From: Acuticoccus kalidii
GTDB taxonomy: Bacteria; Pseudomonadota; Alphaproteobacteria; Rhizobiales; Amorphaceae
Reading direction: 5' to 3'
DNA length: 64,000 bases
NCBI RefSeq assembly: GCF_021556395.1
Contig: NZ_JAKGCS010000012.1
Span: 20,881 to 84,880 of the forward strand
The notes beneath the pieces were generated by a model, which saw only the letters and a program-made list of their open reading frames with translations, was not told the DNA's origin and did not search any database. How positions within the stretch are numbered: position 1 is the stretch's first letter; each line of letters opens with the position of its first letter. The translations under genes and the position numbers were made by a program. Below, piece after piece: positions 49,922-58,446 of this stretch.

Positions 49922-51166
49922 ATGACGATGCAACAGGCGCCGCGAAACATGCGCGGCATCGTGGCCGTGCGCGCGGATGCGGGCGGCGATCCTCGGGCGA
50001 TCTTCGCCGAGCTGCAGACCGCGTTCGCCGCCTTCAAGGACGAGCACAACGCGCAGATCACCGACCTGCGCAGCGGGCTCGATGACGTCGTGCGTGCGGA
50101 AAAGGTCGACCGGATCAACGCCGATGTCGGGAAGCTGCAGGCCGCTCTCGACACCGCGGTCAGCGACATCGCCGCCCTCAAGCTCGGCGGCGGCGGCGCG
50201 GACGGCAAGGTGAAGGACGCCGAATATACCGACGCGTTCCGGGCGCATTTCCGCAAGGGCGACGTGAAGGCGGCGCTCAACAAGGGCGCCGACGACGAGG
50301 GCGGCTATCTCGCGCCGGTGGAGTGGGACCGCACGATCATCGACAAGCTGATCGAACTGTCGCCGATGCGTTCGATCGCGACCGTGCAGAACATTTCGAC
50401 GGGCGGTTTCCGGAAACTCTTCAACCTGCGCGGCACGTCCTCGGGCTGGGTCGACGAGGATGACGGGCGGACGGAGACGAACACGCCCGAATTCGGCACC
50501 ATGACGTTCACGCCGGGCGAGCTCTACGCCAACCCGTCGGCGACGCAACAGATGCTGGACGATGCCGAGATCAACCTCGAGCAATGGCTCGCGGGCGAGG
50601 TGCAGACCGAGTTCGCCTATCAGGAAGGGCTCGCCTTCATCTCCGGCAACGGCACCAACAAGCCCTTCGGCTTCCTGACGTTCGCGGCCGGCGCGACGCA
50701 GGCGGCGACCAACCCGCTCGGCCCGATCGAGGTGAAGGCCGCCGCGGCCGGGGCCGCGGTGACGTCCGACGAGCTGATCGACATGATCTATCTCCTGCCG
50801 TCGGCGTTCACGCAAAACGCGCGCTGGGTGATGAACCGCACCACGCAGGGCATCATCCGCAAGCTGAAGGACGGGCAGGACAATTATCTCTGGCAGCCGA
50901 GCTATGTCGCCGGCCAGCCTGCGACGCTCGCCGGTTATCCGGTGACGGAAATGGCCGGCATGCCGGACGTCGAGGCCGATGCGCTTCCGATCGCCTTCGG
51001 CGACTTCCGCCGCGGCTATCTGATCGTCGACCGTGTGGGCGTGCGCGTCCTCCGCGATCCGTACACGAACAAGCCCTACGTGATGTTCTACACCACGAAG
51101 CGCGTCGGGGGCGGCGTCGTGAACCCGCAGGCGCTCAAAGTCCTGCGGATGGGCAGCGGCGCGTAA
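49922..51166 (+). CDS. HK97-type major capsid protein
   Basis: 414 residues. N-terminal coiled-coil delta domain (about 20-90: AELQTAFAAFKDEHNAQITD and on), then the HK97 fold beginning near GGYLAPVEWD. RTETNTPEFGTMTFTPGELYA and FISGNGTNKPFG are family hallmarks. Cleavage by the preceding protease probably falls near residues 95-115. It follows the protease by 6 bp. Confidence 0.93.
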   Translation: MTMQQAPRNMRGIVAVRADAGGDPRAIFAELQTAFAAFKDEHNAQITDLRSGLDDVVRAEKVDRINADVGKLQAALDTAVSDIAALKLGGGGADGKVKDAEYTDAFRAHFRKGDVKAALNKGADDEGGYLAPVEWDRTIIDKLIELSPMRSIATVQNISTGGFRKLFNLRGTSSGWVDEDDGRTETNTPEFGTMTFTPGELYANPSATQQMLDDAEINLEQWLAGEVQTEFAYQEGLAFISGNGTNKPFGFLTFAAGATQAATNPLGPIEVKAAAAGAAVTSDELIDMIYLLPSAFTQNARWVMNRTTQGIIRKLKDGQDNYLWQPSYVAGQPATLAGYPVTEMAGMPDVEADALPIAFGDFRRGYLIVDRVGVRVLRDPYTNKPYVMFYTTKRVGGGVVNPQALKVLRMGSGA

Positions 51167-51231
51167 GCCGCGCTTGATGGTCCGGGCGGCGTTCCGGCCG
51201 CCCGATCTTCCTCCGGCGAAAGGATCCTCCG

Positions 51232-51408
51232 ATGGATGACGAGCACGAGACGCCGCCGGCCGAGCCGAAAGCGCCCACGTCCGCAAAACCCGCTCGGAAG
51301 GCGAAACCGACGCGCGCGGTTCCGGAGCGCCAACCGCGGTTCACGCGCGAGGCGCTGGAGCGCATGGGCCTCGATCCGGCGCCCTACGGTTACAAGAAGG
51401 GGCGCTAG
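51232..51408 (+). CDS. Small phage hypothetical protein
   Basis: 58 residues starting MDDEHETPPAEPK, Pro/Lys-rich and disordered in the first 35, ending ALERMGLDPAPYGYKKGR. The C-terminal motif looks like a peptide that docks on a partner. It fits exactly between the capsid gene and the connector gene (starts at the next base after the TAG), with AGGA upstream. Not recognised; head-associated by position. Confidence 0.6.
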   Translation: MDDEHETPPAEPKAPTSAKPARKAKPTRAVPERQPRFTREALERMGLDPAPYGYKKGR

Positions 51409-51999
51409 ATGGGGACGTGTCCCGTTCGTGTCCTGGCACCGGCGGACACGCCCGTCACGCTGTCCGAGGCGAAAGAGCATCTGCGCGTCGATCATGACGA
51501 CGAGGATGGCCGGATCGACCATTTCATCCGGGCGGCGACCGAGCATCTGGACGGCTATCACGGGATCCTCGGCAAGGCGTTGATCACGCAGACCTGGGAA
51601 GAGGACGTCACCGCCTGGCGTGGCGGGGCGCTCGATCTGGTGGTGGGGCCGCTCCAGAGCGTCGTGTCGCTCGAGGTGGTGGCCGCGAACGGGAGCGAGG
51701 CGTCGCCGGTCGATCTGTCCGGCTATTGGGTCGACAGACGCCGCGGCCGCGTGGTTCCTCTACGGGGAACGAGCGTTCCTCGGGCGGGGGTCGATCAACG
51801 GATCCTCGTTCGCTATGCCGCCGGGTATGGCGATGCGCCGAGCGATGTTCCCGTGCCGATCCGCCAGGCGATCCTCCTGCTGGTCGGGGCCTGCTACGAG
51901 CAGCGAGAGGCGATCGCCGTCGGGAGTTCGATCGCGTCCCTCCCGCCGAGCTTCGGCGTGCACGCGTTGCTCTGGCCGATCCGCGGCATCTTCATCTGA
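51409..51999 (+). CDS. Head-tail connector (phiE125 gp8 / HK97 gp6-like)
   Basis: 196 residues. N-terminal helices (TLSEAKEHLRVDHDDEDGRI) and LITQTWEEDVTAW, then VRYAAGYGD..PVPIRQAILLLVGACYEQREA, as in the phiE125 gp8 family of head-tail connectors. It forms the ring below the portal. Starts at the base after the preceding stop and overlaps the next gene (TGATG). Confidence 0.87.
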   Translation: MGTCPVRVLAPADTPVTLSEAKEHLRVDHDDEDGRIDHFIRAATEHLDGYHGILGKALITQTWEEDVTAWRGGALDLVVGPLQSVVSLEVVAANGSEASPVDLSGYWVDRRRGRVVPLRGTSVPRAGVDQRILVRYAAGYGDAPSDVPVPIRQAILLLVGACYEQREAIAVGSSIASLPPSFGVHALLWPIRGIFI

Positions 52000-52352
52000 T
52001 GCCCGGCGCGGGACAGCTTCGCGAGCGCGTGCGCTTCGAGCGGCGCACCGTCGTCGACGATGGCGCCGGCAACCGGCGGGGCGATTGGGTGGCCGTTGTC
52101 GTGGTGTCGGCGAAGGTCGTACCGGTCAAAGGCCGCGAAGAGGTGATCGCCGGCAAGCTCGCCGGGACTGCGCCGCGGGAGATCGTGATCCGCTGGCGCG
52201 CCGATCTCGCGATCGGGCCCGGCCGGCTCACGACCGAGGACTGCGCCGTGAACGCGGCGACGGGCGAGACCTACAACATCCGATCGATCGAGAACCCCGA
52301 CATGAAGCGCATTTGGCTAAAACTCACCTGTGAGATCGGGGTGCCGAGCTGA
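51999..52352 (+). CDS. Head closure / head-tail joining protein
   Basis: 117 residues, beta-rich. LRERVRFERRTVVDDGAGNR.. and YNIRSIENPDMKRIWLKLTC match the phage head-tail adaptor family (SPP1 gp16-like). ATG 51999 overlaps the connector stop and its own stop overlaps the next ATG. Seals the DNA channel after packaging (family role). Confidence 0.85.
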   Translation: MPGAGQLRERVRFERRTVVDDGAGNRRGDWVAVVVVSAKVVPVKGREEVIAGKLAGTAPREIVIRWRADLAIGPGRLTTEDCAVNAATGETYNIRSIENPDMKRIWLKLTCEIGVPS

Positions 52353-52732
52353 TGGTCGCGCGGGCCAAGCTCAAGGGCGTCACACGGATGCGCACGAAGT
52401 TGCGATCGCTTCCGGCCGAGCTGCAGGGCGGCATCGGGAAGGCGCTCGATCGAACCGCGAACGACGTCGCCGAGACGGCCCAGCACTATGCCCCGAGGAA
52501 CACCGGCGACCTCAAAACCTCGATCGGCTGGCGCGAGGGCGCCCATCCCTTGCAGCGGGTCGTCTACGCCGCCGACACCGATAGCTTTTATGGCCGGTTC
52601 ATCGAGTTCGGGACGGAGAACACGCCGGCCAAACCCTTCTTCTTCCCCGCCTATCGGCTGAACCGGAAACGGGGAGCGCGGCGCATCAAGTCGGCCGTGA
52701 ACAAGGCGCTTCGGAAGGAGCGCGGTCTATGA
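52352..52732 (+). CDS. HK97 gp10-family tail component
   Basis: 126 residues. The stretches AQHYAPRNTGDLKTSIGWRE and YGRFIEFGTENTPAKPFFFP are diagnostic for the HK97 gp10 family. Acts at the head-tail interface or tail terminator region. Overlaps both neighbours by 1-4 bp. Confidence 0.9.
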   Translation: MVARAKLKGVTRMRTKLRSLPAELQGGIGKALDRTANDVAETAQHYAPRNTGDLKTSIGWREGAHPLQRVVYAADTDSFYGRFIEFGTENTPAKPFFFPAYRLNRKRGARRIKSAVNKALRKERGL

Positions 52733-53148
52733 GCCTCGAACTCGCATTTCAACGGGCCGTCGTGAACGTGCTTCGGTCCGATCCGGCGGTGAGCGATCTC
52801 GTCGGCGACCGCGTCCTCGACGACGTGCCGCTCAGCTTTCCGACGCCGTATGTCCATGTCGGCGAGTTCCAGACGATCGACGAGGATGTCGGCTGCGGGG
52901 AGCTGCTCGAAGCCTTCGTCGACATTCACGTATGGACCGACGCCGTCGGCCTCGTCGCGTGCCACGCCATCGTCGCGGCGGTGCGGGCGGCGCTGCGCGA
53001 GGCGGATCTCGCGCTCGCGCCGGACATCGCGCCGGGCGGCAAGGTGCACGTCTTCCAACATCGAACGTCGAGAGTGATGCGGGACAGCAATCCGCGCCTC
53101 TCTCACGGGATCATCAACTTCCGGGCAATCCTTGGGGGAGAATACTAA
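52729..53148 (+). CDS. DUF3168 tail completion protein
   Basis: 139 residues with the DUF3168 pattern LRSDPAVSDLVGDRV near the start, TPYVHVGEFQTID in the middle and the C-terminal strand HGIINFRAIL. Tail completion (gp17-like) proteins cap the tail tube end that meets the head. ATG 52729 overlaps the previous stop; the stop overlaps the tail tube start (TAATG). Confidence 0.87.
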   Translation: MSLELAFQRAVVNVLRSDPAVSDLVGDRVLDDVPLSFPTPYVHVGEFQTIDEDVGCGELLEAFVDIHVWTDAVGLVACHAIVAAVRAALREADLALAPDIAPGGKVHVFQHRTSRVMRDSNPRLSHGIINFRAILGGEY

Positions 53149-53600
53149 TGGCGGCCCAAGAATCGATCGAATTTTCCAAATACCTCGTCCATCTCGGCGA
53201 CGGCGGCTCTCCCGAGACCTTTTCCAAGCCGTGCGGGCTCAAGGCGCGCACCTTCTCGCTGGAGAACACGCCGACCGAGACGCAGCTCCTCGATTGCGAG
53301 GACGAATCGAAGCCGATGTCGGTGCGCCGCACCGTGTCGAGCCAGAGCGGGACGATCTCGGGCGAGGGGATCCTCGAGCCCGGCGAGCTGCAGACCTGGC
53401 GCACCTGGTCGCTCGACGGCACGTCCCGGAACTGCCGCGTCGTCCTCGATCTGCCCGCGGCCTCGGGCGGCGGCCATTATGAAGGCCGCTTCGTCCTCAC
53501 CCGGTTCGAGAACGTCTCGTCCAAAGAGGAAGGCGTCGTCACCTTCACGGCCGAATTGATGTCGGACGGGCCGATCGCCTGGGCGGATGCCTCCTCGTGA
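53148..53600 (+). CDS. Major tail tube protein
   Basis: 150 residues. Beta-rich, with FSLENTPTETQLLDCEDESK, SQSGTISGEGIL and VVTFTAELMSDG, as in the tail tube proteins of GTA-like and lambda-like siphoviruses. Placed just before the chaperone and tape measure genes, as expected. GGGGGAG precedes ATG 53148. Confidence 0.87.
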   Translation: MAAQESIEFSKYLVHLGDGGSPETFSKPCGLKARTFSLENTPTETQLLDCEDESKPMSVRRTVSSQSGTISGEGILEPGELQTWRTWSLDGTSRNCRVVLDLPAASGGGHYEGRFVLTRFENVSSKEEGVVTFTAELMSDGPIAWADASS

Positions 53601-53986
53601 GCCTCGCCGATTGGGACGGCGCCACCGACGGCGTGATGTGGGGCGGTGCGGTGCGTCGCTTCCGGCTCGGCATCGGCGAGCTGCGGCGGATCGAGGCGCA
53701 GGCCGGGCGCGGGATCTTCGAGGTGATGGACCGCCTCGCGCACCGCTCGGCGACGATCGACGAGACGCGCGCGGTCCTGAAGTTCGGGCTCGAAGGGGCT
53801 GGGATCGATCCCAACGAGGCGGAACGGGACGTCGCGCGCTATTTCGACGAGGCGCCGAAAACGCCGTCGCTGCCGATCGCCTCCCTCGTCCTGATGGCCG
53901 CGCTCTATCCGCCGGAGGATGCCGCCCCCTCGGGAAAAGCCGAGGGCGACGGGACGAGTTCGGCCACCGCCTTCCCGTCGCCCTGA
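53597..53986 (+). CDS. Tail assembly chaperone, short form (GTA family / TAC_11-like)
   Basis: 129 residues from GTG 53597. WGGAVRRFRLGIGELRRIEA and RAVLKFGLEGAGI.. match the gene transfer agent family protein related to phage tail assembly chaperones. The last 15 residues are low-complexity (KAEGDGTSSATAFPSP). A -1 slip at 53932-53938 would replace that tail with the 71 residues encoded to 54153, making a 185-residue long form, as for lambda gpG and gpGT. Confidence 0.85.
   Translation: MSLADWDGATDGVMWGGAVRRFRLGIGELRRIEAQAGRGIFEVMDRLAHRSATIDETRAVLKFGLEGAGIDPNEAERDVARYFDEAPKTPSLPIASLVLMAALYPPEDAAPSGKAEGDGTSSATAFPSP
53932..53983 (+). promoter_or_regulatory. -1 programmed frameshift signal in the tail chaperone gene
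   Basis: GGGAAAA (53932-53938) stands in the correct phase of the chaperone frame (G GGA AAA). Five nt later GGGCGACGGG (53944-53953) pairs perfectly with CCCGTCGCCC (53974-53983) around a 20-nt loop. Heptamer, short spacer and GC-rich stem are the standard elements. The -1 frame is open to 54153. The stem ends just before the zero-frame stop. Confidence 0.8.
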
Positions 53987-54153
53987 TGTACCGCGCCGGC
54001 GCCCGCCTCGGCCTCAAGCCCTTCGATGTCGACGCAATGAGCCTTGCCCAATGGCTCGCCTTCATCGCCGGGCACAGCGACGAGACGGCCGAGACGGGGG
54101 CGAGCTGGTCGGCGGGCGAGTTCAAGGAGCTGTTGAAGCGTCATGGCCACTGA
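53986..54153 (+). CDS. Tail assembly chaperone, frameshifted C-terminal part
   Basis: 55 residues if started at ATG 53986, which overlaps the preceding stop (TGATG); more likely it is the -1 extension of the chaperone, reading from 53938 (SRGRRDEFGHRLPVALMYRA). Helical: LGLKPFDVDAMSLAQWLAFI, then AGEFKELLKRHGH. It lies in the -1 frame relative to the upstream gene and overlaps the tape measure start by 11 bp. In lambda the T domain recruits the tail tube protein to the tape measure-chaperone complex (family knowledge). Confidence 0.75.
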   Translation: MYRAGARLGLKPFDVDAMSLAQWLAFIAGHSDETAETGASWSAGEFKELLKRHGH

Positions 54154-56749
54154 CACCGAACGCCTGCAGGTTCTCGTCGAGAGCCGCGTCGCCGACTTCG
54201 AGAAGGGCATGCGCAGCGTCGAGCGGCGCATGGCGAAGATGGAGCGCTCGATGTCGGGCGATCTCAGGAACGTCGAGCGCACGAGCCAGCGCGCGGCGCG
54301 CACGATGCGGCAGGAGTTCGACCGGGCGACCTCGCAGATCGAAGCGAAGTTCGGGCGGTTCCGATCGGTGGCGCGCACGGCGATCGGCGGTCTCGCGGGG
54401 CTCGGCGTGGGTGTCGGCGTCGGGGCGGGGATCTCGGGATTGACGCGGGGGCTCGCGGATGCGGCGAGCACGGTCGCGGCGCTCGGCGATCATGCCGACA
54501 AGGTGGGGCTCACGGTCGAGCAATTGCAGGCGCTGCGCAGCGAGTTCGGCAAGTCAGGCGTCGCGCAAAAGTCGCTCGATATGGGGATGCAGCGCTTCGC
54601 GCGGCGCATCGCCGAGGCGTCGCAGGGAACGGGCGAACTGTCGAAAACCATTCAACAGCTCGGCATTCCCCTTCGCGACGCGGACGGGCAGATGCGGCCG
54701 CTGATCGACATCTTCGGCGATTATGCCCAGAAGATCCGCGAGGCAGAGAACCAGCAAGAAGCGTTACGCCTCGCGTTCAAGGCGTTCGACAGCGAGGGCG
54801 CGGGGATGGTCAATCTTCTGCGCCAGGTGGGCTCCGGCGCGAAGGACATCGCCAACTCGTTCAACGGGATGCCGAACGTCTTCAACGCCGACGACGTGAA
54901 GCGCGCCCGCGAGCTCGACGCCGCCTTCGCAGACCTGTCGCGGGAGGTCGACACGTTCGTGAAGCGGACGCTTCTCGAACTCGGCCCCGGCCTCCTGCAG
55001 GCGGCCGAAGCGGGCTGGGCCTTCGTCGACGCCATGCAGGGCATGATCGACAAGATGCAGGAGAGCGAGAACCCGGCGGAGCGGTTCATCGCCAAGCTGA
55101 TGAAGTTCGGCGGAGCTTACAATCTGCCGGAGGCTGCCGCAGGCTTGGCCGGTGAGGCGTTCGGCCGAACATTGCCGACACTCACAGAGCAGCGCGAAAA
55201 AGTGGAAGAGCTGCGCGACCGGGCGGAAGAGGCGGCCGACCGGCTCAAGTCGCTCGAGGACGGCGATGCCGGCGCGCGGGCGATTGAGAATGCCAAGTGG
55301 CATGCCGTATTCTTGAAGCGGGAGTTGCGTGAGGCCGAGGCGGCGCTCGGGCGCCTGCAGCAGGACAGCGGGGCGATTGAGCTTCCTGAGGTCGTTTACG
55401 ATCAGAGCCCGTCGTCCGGAGGCGGTGGCATCAAGGGCACGATGGGGGCACACGGCCAGCGGCTCGTGCCGATCAGTACGGCGGGCGGTCTCAGCGCGAT
55501 GGTCAACGCTGAGCACGCGGCGCGCTTCCAAGGTTTGATCAATGACCTGGAAGCGCAGGGCTACGCGATCCGGTCCCTCGGCGGGTACAACAACCGCAAG
55601 ATCGCCGGCACGAACGTGCTGTCGAACCATGCTTTCGGCAACGCGATCGATATCAATCCGGGCGAGAACCCGATGGGCTCGAAGCTCATCACCGACATGC
55701 CGGCGAACATCTCCGAGCTCGCGAAAAAGCACGGGCTCGGCTGGGGCGGCAACTGGACCTCGAAGAAGGATGCGATGCACTTCGAGGCGTCCGGCGGTGT
55801 ATCGACCGAGCGGGAGATGGGCCGCGCGGCGAGCGAAGCGGAGAAGGGCCGGGCGGAACGGGCGGCGGCGGCCGAACGCCAGGCGACGGCACTCCGCCAG
55901 GTGAACGAGCAGATCGCGCAAGAGGTCGAGATCGAGAGCCAGCGCGCCGCGATGCTCCAGAACGGCTTTACGCCCGAGCAGGTGAACGCGGCGCTCGATA
56001 AAGAGGCGCTCGTCCGTGAAAAGCTCAACCAGTTGAAGGCGGCGGGGCTCGAGATCGACGGGCAGCTCGAGGACCGGATCCGCGGCCTCGTCGATCAGCT
56101 TTGGCAGCACCGTGAGGCGGCGGACGCGGCGGCAGCCTCGCAACAGAACCTTCGCCAGGCGCAGCTCGACGCGGCTGCGGCGGCGCAGGCGATCGGCCAA
56201 CCGATCTTCGACACGTTCATGTCGATCGTCGATGGCAGCCAACGGGCCGAGGACGCGATCCGCAGCCTCATCAAGCAGCTCGCGAACATGGTGTTGCAAG
56301 CCGCGATCTTCGGCGGCGGCCCGCTCGGCAATCTCTTCGGCGGCGGGCTTCTCAGCGGCCTCGTCCCGGCGCGTGCGACCGGAGGTCCGGCCGCCAAGGG
56401 TCAGCCGTACATGGTCGGCGAGCGTGGGCGGGAGCTGTTCGTGCCCGATCAGAGCGGGCGGATCGTCGATGCGGCGCGCACGCGCTCGCTGATCGGGGAC
56501 TCGGTGAGCGGCCGCACTGGCGCCGGTGCGGGCGGGATGCGCGCCCGGGAATTGCACGTGATCGAGCGGCCTTACATCGCGGAAACGCGCGTGCGCAGAG
56601 ATGGCGGCTTGGAGGCCTTCGTTCAGGAGCAATCCTCCCGCGCGGCGCGCGCCGAAGGCGATCAGGTGCGCCGCGAGATCGCCCCACGCAGCGAGGCGGC
56701 GCGGCGGCAGACCGAACGCCGACGCATCCAACCGGCGCGGGGCGTCTGA
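54143..56749 (+). CDS. Tape measure protein with embedded M15-type peptidase domain
   Basis: 868 residues that set tail length and act in DNA entry. N-terminal coiled coil (1-75), a hydrophobic Gly-rich segment (80-100), a long helical body, then an M15/VanY-like domain at about 445-550 with zinc-site residues H496 and D503 (SNHAFGNAIDI) and H546 (DAMHFE). The C-terminal part has further helices and PYMVGERGRELFVPD, common at tape measure ends. The peptidase probably cuts peptidoglycan cross-links on infection (inference). Confidence 0.9.
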   Translation: MATDTERLQVLVESRVADFEKGMRSVERRMAKMERSMSGDLRNVERTSQRAARTMRQEFDRATSQIEAKFGRFRSVARTAIGGLAGLGVGVGVGAGISGLTRGLADAASTVAALGDHADKVGLTVEQLQALRSEFGKSGVAQKSLDMGMQRFARRIAEASQGTGELSKTIQQLGIPLRDADGQMRPLIDIFGDYAQKIREAENQQEALRLAFKAFDSEGAGMVNLLRQVGSGAKDIANSFNGMPNVFNADDVKRARELDAAFADLSREVDTFVKRTLLELGPGLLQAAEAGWAFVDAMQGMIDKMQESENPAERFIAKLMKFGGAYNLPEAAAGLAGEAFGRTLPTLTEQREKVEELRDRAEEAADRLKSLEDGDAGARAIENAKWHAVFLKRELREAEAALGRLQQDSGAIELPEVVYDQSPSSGGGGIKGTMGAHGQRLVPISTAGGLSAMVNAEHAARFQGLINDLEAQGYAIRSLGGYNNRKIAGTNVLSNHAFGNAIDINPGENPMGSKLITDMPANISELAKKHGLGWGGNWTSKKDAMHFEASGGVSTEREMGRAASEAEKGRAERAAAAERQATALRQVNEQIAQEVEIESQRAAMLQNGFTPEQVNAALDKEALVREKLNQLKAAGLEIDGQLEDRIRGLVDQLWQHREAADAAAASQQNLRQAQLDAAAAAQAIGQPIFDTFMSIVDGSQRAEDAIRSLIKQLANMVLQAAIFGGGPLGNLFGGGLLSGLVPARATGGPAAKGQPYMVGERGRELFVPDQSGRIVDAARTRSLIGDSVSGRTGAGAGGMRARELHVIERPYIAETRVRRDGGLEAFVQEQSSRAARAEGDQVRREIAPRSEAARRQTERRRIQPARGV

Positions 56750-57447
56750 TGGTTCGCTTGCTGCCGTGGCCGGAGGCGGGCGTTGCCTATCTCGAGGCGG
56801 TGTCCGGTCCCGCCTCGCGAGGATCGGGCCAAAACACCTATCTCACCGGCGACGAACAGACATTCGCGACGGCCGGCGATCGCGTCTCGTTCCGCGTCGA
56901 GTTCGCGCCGACGCAGGGCCAGCCGGCGCGGCGTTTGCGCGCCTGGAAGCTCGCGCTCGCGAACGGGGCCAACTGGACGCGCTTTCCGGTGCCCGACGCC
57001 GATCGGCCGCAATGGGCCGAGATCGGCATTTCCGGGGAACGGGCGGCGTGGAATTTGAACCGCGCCTGGTCGGATGGCCGCCTCTGGCGCCCGCACGTCG
57101 GCGTCGTGGGTGTGGCAGGCGCGCGTGCGGCCGGCTCCGACACGGTGCGGCTCCAAAATTTCAATTGGGCGAACGCGATCGATGTCGGCTGGATGCTCGG
57201 CTTCGTGCCGTTTCATTTCGGGTGCTATTGGGTGACGGAAGTCCTCGACCGGCGCGAGTTCCGCATCTGGCCGCGCCTTCGCTCGACGCTTCCGGTGAGC
57301 GCCGCGGCGACGCTGACGCCGCAGCTCGTCATGGCGGCCGTGCCGAACTCGGCGCGCGGTGGCCGCTCGGCGCGCTCGACTGAAGGCGAGGCGATCGTCC
57401 TGCGTGAAGTGTTGAACAGCTACGTGCAGCCGGCGGCGCTCTTCTGA
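56749..57447 (+). CDS. Distal tail protein, unrecognised
   Basis: 232 residues, Trp-rich beta protein (NLNRAWSDGRLWRP, VGWMLGFVPFHFGCYW). The N-terminal half has ANGANWTRFPVPDADRPQWAE. It occupies the distal-tail slot between tape measure and tail tip genes (the place of the DUF2460 gene in GTA clusters) but I do not see DUF2460 motifs. The start overlaps the tape measure stop (TGATG) and the stop overlaps the next ATG. Confidence 0.6.
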   Translation: MVRLLPWPEAGVAYLEAVSGPASRGSGQNTYLTGDEQTFATAGDRVSFRVEFAPTQGQPARRLRAWKLALANGANWTRFPVPDADRPQWAEIGISGERAAWNLNRAWSDGRLWRPHVGVVGVAGARAAGSDTVRLQNFNWANAIDVGWMLGFVPFHFGCYWVTEVLDRREFRIWPRLRSTLPVSAAATLTPQLVMAAVPNSARGGRSARSTEGEAIVLREVLNSYVQPAALF

Positions 57448-58028
57448 TGACCACTCTCTTCGGGGCGGCGGACGAGGCGGCGCTCGACGCCATGCACGTC
57501 TGCCGCGCCTGGTTCGCCGACATCGTCCTGCCGACGGGGCGGCGGCGGCTTTGGACCGGCGACGGGCCGATCACGATCGGCGGCGCGACCTGGGAGGGCG
57601 TCACCGATCCGTTCGGCGGCCAGCTCGTCAGCCTCACAGACGTCGAGGAAGTCCGCTTCGGCCAGGCCCCGGCGGCCGCCGCGGTGATCAGCGGCGCAAA
57701 CCGCGAATGGCTCCGAACCGTGTGGGACGGGGCGGGCATCGTCGGCGTGCCGTGCGATCTTCTCTTTGCCGTGTTCGATCAGGAGACCGGCGCCGCGCTG
57801 ACGGATCTCAAACTCATGGTCCAGGGCAAGATCACGGGCGTGCATTTCGAGATGGGCGACGGCCTCTCGACGCGCGCCATCGTCGTGCGCATCGGATCCT
57901 GGGAGGAGGCGCTCAACTTCGCCGCCATGGCGACCGATTGGTCGCCGGACGGTCAGCGTTCGCGCGTCGCCGGCGATCGTGGGCTCGATTATGTCGGCGC
58001 GAAAGCGCAGGTCGACTTCCGGCCATGA
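57447..58028 (+). CDS. Tail tip protein, DUF2163-like by position
   Basis: 193 residues. ACRAWFADIVLP-type start and TGDGPITIGGATWEGVTDPF, VEEVRFGQAPAAAA and a C-terminal RVAGDRGLDYVGAKAQVDF. Beta-rich. In GTA-type tail clusters the gene before the NlpC/P60-like protein is DUF2163; the similarity here is loose. Overlaps both neighbours by 1-4 bp. Confidence 0.55.
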   Translation: MTTLFGAADEAALDAMHVCRAWFADIVLPTGRRRLWTGDGPITIGGATWEGVTDPFGGQLVSLTDVEEVRFGQAPAAAAVISGANREWLRTVWDGAGIVGVPCDLLFAVFDQETGAALTDLKLMVQGKITGVHFEMGDGLSTRAIVVRIGSWEEALNFAAMATDWSPDGQRSRVAGDRGLDYVGAKAQVDFRP

Positions 58029-58444
58029 GGATCGAGGAACGGGGCGAGGCGCTCCGCTCGGCGTGCCGCGCGCTCGACGACGTGCCCGTCACATGGGGCG
58101 TCGACGATTGTTCCGCCTGGCCCGCCTCGTGGGTTGCGGCGATCACCGGGCGGGACGTGTTGTGGCCGGCCTATGCGAACGAGGACGAGGCGCGTGACCT
58201 CATCGCGGCCGCCGGCGGGCTCGATGCGCTTTGGCAGGACGTCGCGGCCGATTGCGGCCTGCGCCGGCGGGTGAAGGGCGAGGAGCCTCGTCTCGGCGAT
58301 GTCGGTCTGATCCGCACGACGCACCATGACGTCATGGTCGGCGTCGTCTTCGCCCATGCGCGCATCGCGTGCTGGCGTCACGAGGCGGGCGTCCGGCGGC
58401 TCGCCGTTCGTCATTCGGCCATCGTCGGGATCTGGGAGGTGTGA
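58025..58444 (+). CDS. NlpC/P60-like tail peptidase (DUF6950-like)
   Basis: 139 residues. Probable catalytic Cys in TWGVDDCSAWPASWVAAITG and His in THHDVMVGVVF, the order of NlpC/P60 and DUF6950 proteins. It probably opens cell-wall peptides at the tail tip. It overlaps the preceding gene (ATGA) and lies 2 bp before the hub gene, as in GTA clusters (g14 before g15). Confidence 0.75.
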   Translation: MRIEERGEALRSACRALDDVPVTWGVDDCSAWPASWVAAITGRDVLWPAYANEDEARDLIAAAGGLDALWQDVAADCGLRRRVKGEEPRLGDVGLIRTTHHDVMVGVVFAHARIACWRHEAGVRRLAVRHSAIVGIWEV

Positions 58445-58446
58445 GG

